Shown here piece by piece: positions 1 to 5,403 of a stretch of 5,403 nucleotides of DNA. Source of the stretch: Deltaproteobacteria bacterium (GTDB lineage: Bacteria; Desulfobacterota; UBA8473); NCBI GenBank assembly GCA_030643245.1, contig DAOWME010000202.1:1-5403 (forward strand), written 5' to 3'. Under the pieces are notes generated by a model. It ran no database searches. It was not told the origin of the DNA and worked only from the letters and a program-made list of their open reading frames with translations. Position numbers and translations under genes: made by a program. Each line of letters opens with the position of its first letter. Within the stretch, counting starts at the first letter, position 1.

Positions 1-51
1 GCATGAATTGATGACCAGAGACCTGAAATGTGAGTTGGAATATTAGGGGGG

Positions 52-244
52 GGCATCCTTCATTTGCCAGTTTACACTTTTTCAATTCTGGATTCCCGCC
101 TTCGCGGGAATGACAATAAAGAAATAGTGCATAAAGTTCCGACTTTCCCGCGAAGGCGGGAATCCAGTCGGGAAACGAAAAAAAATGAATTATCAATTTA
201 ATTCAAAAAGTGTAAACTACTTTTGATTTGTCATGAAGGATGCC
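52..244. mobile_element. MITE-like element, copy 1 (193 bp)
   Basis: The ends are a perfect 12-bp inverted repeat, GGCATCCTTCAT at 52-63 and ATGAAGGATGCC at 233-244. They are flanked by a perfect 8-bp direct repeat, TAGGGGGG at 44-51 and 245-252, which reads as a target-site duplication. A second perfect inverted repeat of 14 bp lies inside (69-82, AGTTTACACTTTTT, with 205-218). The spacer between terminal and subterminal repeat is 5 nt on the left and 14 nt on the right, and copy 2 (5216-5327) shows the same asymmetry. No open reading frame fits inside, so the element is non-autonomous and would depend on a transposase encoded elsewhere. An 8-bp duplication is shared by several IS families, so the parent cannot be named. 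The G-run in the duplication is low in complexity, but the intact ends and the related second copy make the call firm. Confidence 0.85.
88..167. repeat. Inverted pair of GC-rich REP-like palindromes nested in MITE copy 1
   Basis: Positions 88-110 and 145-167 are perfect 23-bp inverted complements separated by 34 nt. Each arm is also palindromic: 92-111 has an ATTCCCGC/GCGGGAAT stem around a CTTC loop, and 144-163 has the mirror-image stem around GAAG. The layout ATTCCC-N8-GGGAAT has the same shape as the Neisseria dRS3 repeat. From memory, similar GGATTCCCGCCTTCGCGGG repeats are scattered between genes in many bacteria, including Desulfobacterota. That is resemblance of form, not proven descent. 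The block has no counterpart in the centre of MITE copy 2, so it may be a separate insertion into the element. Confidence 0.8.
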
Positions 245-262
245 TAGGGGGGCAGAGAAAAA

Positions 263-284
263 GGGCGAACACGCAGGTTCGCCC
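263..284. repeat. REP-like hairpin repeat (GGGCGAAC type)
   Basis: A perfect 8-bp stem, GGGCGAAC at 263-270 and GTTCGCCC at 277-284, encloses a 6-nt loop (ACGCAG). No T-run follows (CCTACCCC comes next), so it does not look like an intrinsic terminator. Its sequence is unrelated to the palindromes at 92-163 and 356-393. From memory, GGGCGAAC...GTTCGCCCCTAC hairpins recur between genes in various anaerobic bacteria, which makes a dispersed repeat the likeliest reading. Confidence 0.6.
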
Positions 285-355
285 CTACCCCATATTGTGC
301 AATGGTTTAAAATGATGACCATGAATAAATATATTCGCAAGGTAAAATAATCTGG

Positions 356-393
356 TGATATTGTTCCCACGCAGGAGCGTGGGAACAATATCA
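356..393. repeat. Perfect 17-bp stem, 4-nt loop hairpin repeat (GTTCCCACGC type)
   Basis: The left arm at 356-372 and right arm at 377-393 are perfect 17-bp inverted complements around the tetraloop AGGA (373-376). The core GTTCCCACGC...GCGTGGGAAC is flanked by an AT-rich lower stem. No U-tract follows on either strand, so a dispersed palindromic repeat is a better call than a terminator. A perfect stem this long suggests recent arrival or selection on structure. Confidence 0.7.
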
Positions 394-430
394 TCGTTCT
401 CTCACCATTAGCCACAAACAATTCTTTCAG

Positions 431-617
431 TTAGGGGCGAGGCCGAAATAACTTCCTCAAGTTGGCGCTCATATTTAGGTCAGATTTGTTCGATCTGAAA
501 ATACAAAACCACAGGAATAGTTGAACCTATTTCGAGGATTTTGTGTTTGAAGATCGGGCAAAGATGGCCTGAAGATGAGATGTACAAATGGGGAAGTTAT
601 TTCGGCCACGTCCCTTA
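431..617 (+). ncRNA. Candidate structured RNA / long coaxial hairpin in the leader of the activase gene
   Basis: The stretch is one long imperfect palindrome centred near 523-524. Pairing by eye gives these stems: 433-439 with 609-615; 441-459 with 589-607, where 441-456/592-607 is a perfect 16 bp; 468-472 with 575-579; 474-482 with 565-573; 485-496 with 551-562; 499-510 with 536-548, with bulged A538; and 514-520 with 527-533. The apical loop is TTGAAC (521-526). Ten non-Watson-Crick transitions in the stems are all G-T pairs on this strand and none are A-C. Two internal loops are tandem GA opposite GA (483-484/563-564 and 497-498/549-550). Both points favour an RNA copied from the + strand. 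It ends 48 nt upstream of the start codon at 666, so it could be a cis-acting leader. The alternative is a palindromic mobile element, but I see no convincing target-site duplication. I cannot match it to a named RNA family. Confidence 0.45.
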
Positions 618-654
618 TCACATAGTAGGAAACCATCCCCAACTTACTAGAAAA

Positions 655-665
655 GAAGTGAAGTT
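655..665 (+). promoter_or_regulatory. Weak purine-rich ribosome binding site
   Basis: GAAG at 655-658 lies 7 nt before the ATG at 666, inside the purine-rich stretch AAAAGAAGTGAAG (651-663). It is only a partial Shine-Dalgarno match. An in-frame TAG at 648-650 and the absence of any other ATG, GTG or TTG in frame between it and 666 fix the ATG at 666 as the most upstream possible start. A start further downstream would remove the first DVGS nucleotide-binding motif. Confidence 0.5.
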
Positions 666-3600
666 ATGGCTGTATCCAATCCGATCTTTTTAGGCATCGA
701 TGTGGGTTCCGTGAGCGTTAACACGGTAGTAATGAACCAGAACAAGGAGGTTCTGGAAGAACACTATACCCGGAGTATGGGACAGCCTCTAGAGACGGTG
801 AACCGGGTACTTACGGATATCCTCTCCCGTTTAGACTGGCGCTACGTGAAGGTCGCTTCCCTCACTGGCACGGCAGGTAAATTGGTCGCCGACCTTGTGG
901 GAGCAACGTTCGTCAATGAGATTATAGCCCAGACCAAATCCGTAGAGCACTTCCATCCCCGGGTAAAGACCGTCATTGAGATTGGCGGAGAAGACTCCAA
1001 GCTCATCTTGCTTGAGTACGACAGGTCCAGGGACAGTGTGAAGATTGTTGACTTCGCCATGAATACCATATGCGCCGCAGGCACGGGATCCTTTCTCGAC
1101 CAGCAAGCCCACAGACTCGGGTTGAGTATCGAAGAGTTCGCTAAACTCGCCCTGAAATCCCGGAACCCGCCCAGGATTGCCGGAAGGTGCAGCGTATTTG
1201 CCAAGACCGACATGATTCACTTACAGCAGGAAGCCACTCCCGACTTCGACATTGTTGCGGGTCTCTGTTATGCACTGGCGAGGAACTTTAAAAGCAATAT
1301 CGGAAAAGGCAAGATATTTTCTCCTCCTCTCTCGTTTCAGGGGGGGGTCGCTGCCAATGTCGGTATGAGGAAAGCCTTCCTCGATTTACTCGATCTGACG
1401 GAAGACGAGTTCATAATCCCGGAGCATTTCGCTTCGATGGGGGCCATCGGCGCTGTTATTGCCACTATGGAAGATGAGAATGAGCGGATTGCCTTCAACG
1501 GGTTGGACCGCCTTCAACTCTACCTTGAAACCGGCCCTAAAAAGGATGCCGGATTAAGCCCTCTTACCCTTTCCGAAGAAGATAAAGGGCAACAAACTAA
1601 AGCTGACCCCAAACCCTTCCCATCGAAAAAAAAGGGCAGGGTCAACGCTTTTTTGGGCATAGACGTGGGATCCATCAGCACGAACGTAGTGGTAATAGAC
1701 GGGCAGAGGAATCTTCTATCCAAGAGATACCTGATGACAGCCGGCAGGCCCATAGAGGCCATAAGACAGGGCCTAAAAGAGGTTGGGGAGGAAATCGGTG
1801 ATATTGTAAATATACGGGGTGTCGGGACCACAGGTTCTGGAAGGTATCTAACCGGCGATTTCGTTGGCGCTGATATCGTGAGAAACGAGATAACCGCTCA
1901 AGCCACAGCGGCCATTCACACCGATCCGGACCTCGATACCATATTCGAGATCGGCGGTCAGGATTCAAAGTACATCAGTATAGAAAACGGGGCCATAGTC
2001 GACTTTGAAATGAATAACGTGTGCGCTGCCGGCACAGGATCCTTTCTGGAGGAACAGGCGGAAAAACTCGGAATCTCCATCAAGGACGAATTTGGAGCAA
2101 TGGCCTTACATGCATCATCTCCGGTTTCCCTTGGCGAGAGGTGCACGGTATTTATGGAGTCAGACCTCGTTCATCACCAACAGAGAGGAGCCGACAAGGA
2201 AGATCTCGTTGCAGGGTTGAGTTATTCAATAGCCTTGAATTATCTGAACAAGGTAGTGGGGGATAGAAAGGTAGGAAACAAGATCTTTTTCCAGGGAGCG
2301 ACGGCCTTTAACCGCGGTGTGGTGGCGGCCTTCCAAAAGCTGCTCGACAAACCGGTAAAGGTCCCCATAAATAACGAAGTCACAGGCGCCATAGGTGTTG
2401 CCATCCTCGCCATGGAAGAGAAGGGGGAATGCAAGAGCAAATTTAAAGGTTTCGATTTGAGCGAGAGGAGTTACGATATCACCTCCTTCGAATGTAATGG
2501 TTGCCCCAACATGTGCGAGATAAGGAAGCTCACAGTTAAAGGAGAAAGGCCCCTTTTCTACGGAAGCAGGTGTGGCAAGTACGACGTGGACAATGAAGAG
2601 AAAGAGAAGAACAGCCTCCCGGACCTCTTTGCCGAAAGGGAAGCCCTGCTCATCAATCTCCACAACAACGCCGACACCCTCGACCATGACGCACCTGTAG
2701 TGGGGCTCCCCAGGATCTTGTTCTTCCACGAGCTCCTCCCCTTCTGGAGGACTTTCTTTAATGAGTTGGGCCTCCGGGTCGTATTTACCGGGAAAACCAA
2801 CAAGAAAATCATCCGGCAGGGGGTTGAAAGCGTAACAGCCGAGCAATGTTTCCCGATCAAGGTCTCCCACGGGCATGTCCTGGAACTGATCGATAAGGGC
2901 ATACAAACAATATTCATCCCGAGTATCATAAATATGGAGCAAACCCACCCGGATTCGAAAGAGAGCTTTAACTGCCCATATGTTCAGGCATTTCCCTATA
3001 CTGTTAAGTCTGCCATCAATTTTGAAAAACAGGGGGTCCGTTTACTCCAACCAGTAATTCACCTCGGAAGAGGCCGGGACGGGTTGGAAAGGCCTCTTGT
3101 AAAGATGGCCAGGAGCTTAAAGGTACAGTCAAGAAAGGTCAAACCGGCTATATCCAGGGCCTTTGAGGTTCAAAGGGAATTTTATTCCGCATTACAGGCC
3201 AGGGGGGCCGAAGTCCTCAATAATCTGGAAGAAGATCAAAAGGCCATCGTCATAGTAAGTCGGCCGTATAATGGATGTGATTCCGGGATCAACCTCGACC
3301 TCCCCAAGAAACTGAGAGACATGGGGGCGCCGGCAATCCCCATAGACTGCCTGCCTGTAGACAGCCCGGGTCTGAACAACGGTTCCGTCCATATGTACTG
3401 GAAGTCCGGGCAGAGGTTCCTGGCGGCCGCCCAGATAATAAAGAACAACCCGAACCTCTTTGCTGTATATATATCCAATTTTTCCTGCGGCCCGGACTCT
3501 TTCATATCGCATTTCTTCAGGGATGAATTGGAAGGCAAGCCCTATCTTCAAATAGAGATAGATGAACATAGCGCTGACGTTGGGGCCATTACCCGTCTGG

Positions 3601-4880
3601 AGGCATTCCTCGACACGTTAAAGAACGTCAGGGACCACAGGGTGGTTTCCAGGAAAAGGAAGACTTCGCCCGCCACAAGTGAGAGTGGCAGAGAGAGAAA
3701 GCTTTACCTCCCCTATATGTCTGATCACGCATTTGCCCTCTCCGCTGCATCTGAAGCATGCGGCATCCCCTCAGCCGTAATTCCCGAATCCGACCAGGAA
3801 ACCCTTGAATGGGGAAGAAAATTTACTTCCGGTAGAGAATGTTATCCCTGTATCCTCACATCAGGCAATATGATAAGGCTCTTAAAAAGCCCTGATTTTG
3901 ATCGTGAGAACTCAGCTTTTTTCATGCCCTCTTCCAACGGACCGTGCCGTTTTGGCCAGTATCATCATTTTCATCGCATGCTCCTCGACGAGTTAGGGTA
4001 TAACGACGTACCCATCTATGCCCTTGATCAGGATGAGACCATTTACCAGAGATTGCAGTCCTCAGGGAAAAAGCTTATTCGACTGGCCTGGAAGGGCATT
4101 GTGGCTGTCGACATTCTCGAGAAAAAACTGAGGGAAACAAGACCCTATGAGAAGAATCCCGGGGAAACCGAAAGGGTTTACCAGGACATGCTGAAACAGG
4201 TCTTACGCGCTATCAGAGAAGCAGACGACCCCTTTGAAACCCTGGAAACAGCGCGAGCAGAATTCGATAACATTGGGCTAATTAATTCACGAAGAAGACC
4301 CCTCATCGGGATAGTGGGAGAGATATATATCCGTTCAAACAGATTCAGCAACGAAAATATCGTCCTGCAGATTGAAAGGCTTGGTGGAGAAGCATGGCTT
4401 CCCCCCATAAGTGAATGGATCTTTTATACTAACTTCACCGCAAAGAGAAGAACCCTTATAAACAAGGACTATAAACGGTTTCTCAGCATGTGCCTCACCG
4501 AATTCTTTCAAAAACGGGATGATCATCGATTGGAAAAGGCTTTTGGCGGATCCATAAGAAACCTCCCGGAGCCCACCACCAGACAGACAATGAAATGGGC
4601 CGGACCTTATATCGACTCTTCCGTTGAAGGGGAAGCAGCTCTGAGTATGGGAAAGGCAGTGGATTACTATAGAAAAGGCGCAAGCGGCATCATAAATGTG
4701 ATGCCCTTCACCTGCATGCCCGGCACCATCGTCACCGCCCTGCTCAATAGATACCGGGAGGATCAAAACAATATCCCGGTCCTCAACATGGCCTTTGACG
4801 GACAAGGAAATACCAACATGGAGAGCCGGTTGGGGGCGTTTCTCTACCAGGTTCGACAGTATCAAGAACGGAGGGGATAG
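666..4880 (+). CDS. Giant fused acyl-CoA dehydratase activase: two BadF/HgdC-type ATPase modules plus two dehydratase-like Fe-S modules
   Basis: The 1404-residue protein has four modules and no signal peptide or membrane segment, so it is probably cytoplasmic. Activase 1 (about 7-268) has DVGS 12-15, GTAGK 68-72, EIGGEDSK 105-112, CAAGTGSF with C136, and GRCSVF with C175. A charged linker (288-327) leads to activase 2 (about 328-585), with DVGS 333-336, EIGGQDSK 428-435, C453 and C493. In HgdC-type activases two such cysteines per subunit hold a [4Fe-4S] cluster shared by a dimer, and ATP hydrolysis drives a low-potential electron to the dehydratase. A cysteine cluster follows (C610, C613, C617, C636). 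Next comes a DUF2229-like/dehydratase-like module (about 680-985; C728, C770, C941; EIDEHSADVGAITRLEAFLD 963-982), and after a basic linker a second one (about 1012-1400; C1059, C1062, C1094, C1350). Family membership is secure. The substrate is unknown; acyl-CoA dehydration or double-cubane-type small-molecule reduction are inferences. It is about five times the length of a single activase (about 260-270 residues), and no partner gene is adjacent. Confidence 0.96.
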   Translation: MAVSNPIFLGIDVGSVSVNTVVMNQNKEVLEEHYTRSMGQPLETVNRVLTDILSRLDWRYVKVASLTGTAGKLVADLVGATFVNEIIAQTKSVEHFHPRVKTVIEIGGEDSKLILLEYDRSRDSVKIVDFAMNTICAAGTGSFLDQQAHRLGLSIEEFAKLALKSRNPPRIAGRCSVFAKTDMIHLQQEATPDFDIVAGLCYALARNFKSNIGKGKIFSPPLSFQGGVAANVGMRKAFLDLLDLTEDEFIIPEHFASMGAIGAVIATMEDENERIAFNGLDRLQLYLETGPKKDAGLSPLTLSEEDKGQQTKADPKPFPSKKKGRVNAFLGIDVGSISTNVVVIDGQRNLLSKRYLMTAGRPIEAIRQGLKEVGEEIGDIVNIRGVGTTGSGRYLTGDFVGADIVRNEITAQATAAIHTDPDLDTIFEIGGQDSKYISIENGAIVDFEMNNVCAAGTGSFLEEQAEKLGISIKDEFGAMALHASSPVSLGERCTVFMESDLVHHQQRGADKEDLVAGLSYSIALNYLNKVVGDRKVGNKIFFQGATAFNRGVVAAFQKLLDKPVKVPINNEVTGAIGVAILAMEEKGECKSKFKGFDLSERSYDITSFECNGCPNMCEIRKLTVKGERPLFYGSRCGKYDVDNEEKEKNSLPDLFAEREALLINLHNNADTLDHDAPVVGLPRILFFHELLPFWRTFFNELGLRVVFTGKTNKKIIRQGVESVTAEQCFPIKVSHGHVLELIDKGIQTIFIPSIINMEQTHPDSKESFNCPYVQAFPYTVKSAINFEKQGVRLLQPVIHLGRGRDGLERPLVKMARSLKVQSRKVKPAISRAFEVQREFYSALQARGAEVLNNLEEDQKAIVIVSRPYNGCDSGINLDLPKKLRDMGAPAIPIDCLPVDSPGLNNGSVHMYWKSGQRFLAAAQIIKNNPNLFAVYISNFSCGPDSFISHFFRDELEGKPYLQIEIDEHSADVGAITRLEAFLDTLKNVRDHRVVSRKRKTSPATSESGRERKLYLPYMSDHAFALSAASEACGIPSAVIPESDQETLEWGRKFTSGRECYPCILTSGNMIRLLKSPDFDRENSAFFMPSSNGPCRFGQYHHFHRMLLDELGYNDVPIYALDQDETIYQRLQSSGKKLIRLAWKGIVAVDILEKKLRETRPYEKNPGETERVYQDMLKQVLRAIREADDPFETLETARAEFDNIGLINSRRRPLIGIVGEIYIRSNRFSNENIVLQIERLGGEAWLPPISEWIFYTNFTAKRRTLINKDYKRFLSMCLTEFFQKRDDHRLEKAFGGSIRNLPEPTTRQTMKWAGPYIDSSVEGEAALSMGKAVDYYRKGASGIINVMPFTCMPGTIVTALLNRYREDQNNIPVLNMAFDGQGNTNMESRLGAFLYQVRQYQERRG

Positions 4881-4922
4881 AGTTCAGGTTTCGGATGAGA
4901 ACTTATCTATCAGTGCTGCGCC

Positions 4923-5007
4923 GGAGGTGAAGGTTTTTTCATTCACATGAGAATATATTGTTATTACAACTACTTAAATTGCTTACTTCACCCCTCCCAC
5001 CTTTTTT
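4923..5007 (+). terminator. Weak candidate terminator after the activase gene
   Basis: GGAGGTGAAG at 4923-4932 can pair with CTTCACC plus TCC at 4986-4997, giving 10 bp with a 2-nt bulge, and TTTTTT follows at 5002-5007. The loop of about 53 nt is much longer than in a normal intrinsic terminator, and a second T-run (4934-4939) lies inside it. Transcription must end somewhere after 4880 and nothing better is visible, so this is offered only as the best candidate. Confidence 0.2.
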
Positions 5008-5146
5008 ATGTATGCATTTTCCTTCACATAAAAGTCTGCAAATTTTTATGCTCCATGTGAATATCCAGTGAAGTACATAGGGTTACTTGATATATTTATT
5101 TTGGCATTCTTATTGCAGGTAAAAAAGTCAATTTATAAAATAATAA

Positions 5147-5158
5147 TAGGTCGACCTA
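5147..5158. promoter_or_regulatory. Perfect 12-bp palindrome, possible operator
   Basis: TAGGTCGACCTA is a perfect 12-bp dyad in an otherwise AT-rich stretch. A dyad of this size could bind a dimeric regulator, but no gene start or promoter is visible next to it and there is no second copy in the window. The regulator cannot be guessed. Confidence 0.2.
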
Positions 5159-5215
5159 ATTCTCTTTCAAGCTCTACAGGTAATATCTCAATAGTTTACT
5201 CCGTACCATATATAA

Positions 5216-5327
5216 AGCATCCTTCATACATCAGTCTACACTTTTGAAATTATGGCTGGTTCATCTGTGCCGAGACCTTTTTTTATTAGAAAGTATAAAC
5301 TATTTTATAGCTTTTATGAAGGATACC
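5216..5327. mobile_element. MITE-like element, copy 2 (112 bp, diverged)
   Basis: The left end AGCATCCTTCAT (5216-5227) and right end ATGAAGGATACC (5316-5327) each differ by one base from the termini of copy 1. The subterminal repeat is also present (AGTCTACACTTTT on the left, AAAGTATAAACT on the right), with the same 5-nt and 14-nt spacers, so both copies lie in the same orientation. Aligned by eye without gaps, the first 40 bases match copy 1 at about 31 positions and the last 40 at about 30. The flanks are ATATATAA (5208-5215) and GTATATAA (5328-5335), an 8-bp target duplication with one mismatch. The centre (about 5256-5287) is short and lacks the GC-rich palindromes of copy 1. No coding capacity is present. 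The mismatched ends and duplication suggest an older insertion than copy 1. Confidence 0.8.
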
Positions 5328-5403
5328 GTATATAACGTATATAATGTTTAATTACGCATAACCTCACTTGAGCATTATTGTGCAAGACATTCTGGAGTTT
5401 GGA

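Larger units (their letters stand above)
4881..5215. other. AT-rich intergenic region with weak short inverted repeats
   Basis: I see no credible gene in these 335 bases, and stop codons are frequent in all frames. Short inverted repeats are present: TTCACAT occurs at 4942-4948 and 5023-5029 with its complement at 5055-5061; CATAAAA (5027-5033) pairs with TTTTATG (5044-5050); and TACTTCAC (4984-4991) pairs with GTGAAGTA (5068-5075). They overlap and compete, so no single structure stands out. No strong promoter for a downstream gene is visible. Confidence 0.6.

Noticed and set aside
294..302. ATTGTGCAA at 294-302 repeated at 5377-5385
   Set aside because: A 9-base repeat is expected by chance many times in a window of this size.
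356..393. Strong hairpin considered as an intrinsic terminator of an upstream gene
   Set aside because: No T-run follows on either strand and no upstream gene ends near it.
203..421. 72-codon open frame on the - strand
   Set aside because: It runs across the MITE end and two palindromic repeats, and its translation shows no family features. It is most likely chance.
431..617. Hairpin considered as a third MITE with target-site duplication
   Set aside because: Flanks outside 431-617 (TCTTTCAG and TCACATAG), and outside the perfect 441-607 core, do not form a convincing direct repeat. The mismatch bias favours an RNA reading, though a mobile origin is not excluded.
2226..2948. 240-codon open frame on the - strand inside the large gene
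   Set aside because: It lies entirely antisense to well-conserved activase and dehydratase-like motifs and its translation matches nothing recognisable. It is a shadow of the + strand gene, as are the other frames overlapping 666-4880.
5340..5345. TATAAT considered as a -10 box for a gene beyond the right edge
   Set aside because: No acceptable -35 lies at the expected spacing (TGAAGG at 5317-5322) and the surrounding sequence is AT-rich, so a chance match is likely.

Overview
The window holds one large protein gene on the + strand (666-4880, 1404 codons), set between two noncoding regions crowded with palindromic repeats. The protein belongs to the BadF/BadG/BcrA/BcrD (HgdC-type) activase family. 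It is the very large fused form: two tandem ASKHA-fold ATPase/activase modules followed by two tandem modules resembling the 2-hydroxyacyl-CoA dehydratase / double-cubane-cluster protein family. This family is oxygen-sensitive Fe-S biochemistry. The fused architecture, many AGG/AGA arginine codons, mid-range base composition and intergenic REP-like palindromes suggest an anaerobic bacterium, perhaps a sulfate-reducing or syntrophic Desulfobacterota-type organism. That taxonomic call is inference; no marker gene is present.

Layout: 1-43 shows nothing recognisable. 52-244 is a MITE-like element with perfect 12-bp terminal inverted repeats and a perfect 8-bp target-site duplication; a pair of inverted GC-rich palindromes is nested in its centre. 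263-284 and 356-393 are two further, unrelated hairpin repeats. 431-617 folds into one almost continuous hairpin of about 187 nt, ending 48 nt before the start codon. Its imperfections are strongly biased toward G-U and G-A pairs on the + strand, as expected of a structured RNA made from that strand. The 666-4880 gene follows. 4881-5215 is AT-rich with only weak short inverted repeats. 5216-5327 is a second, shorter and more diverged copy of the MITE, in the same orientation, with its own 8-bp target duplication (one mismatch). 5336-5403 shows nothing recognisable.

The gene appears to be monocistronic here, with no dehydratase, CoA-transferase or regulator gene beside it. Two readings stand out. 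First, the single polypeptide seems to carry both the ATP-driven low-potential electron donor and its Fe-S acceptor. Second, its leader holds a long candidate structured RNA that could be cis-regulatory or could be a palindromic mobile element.
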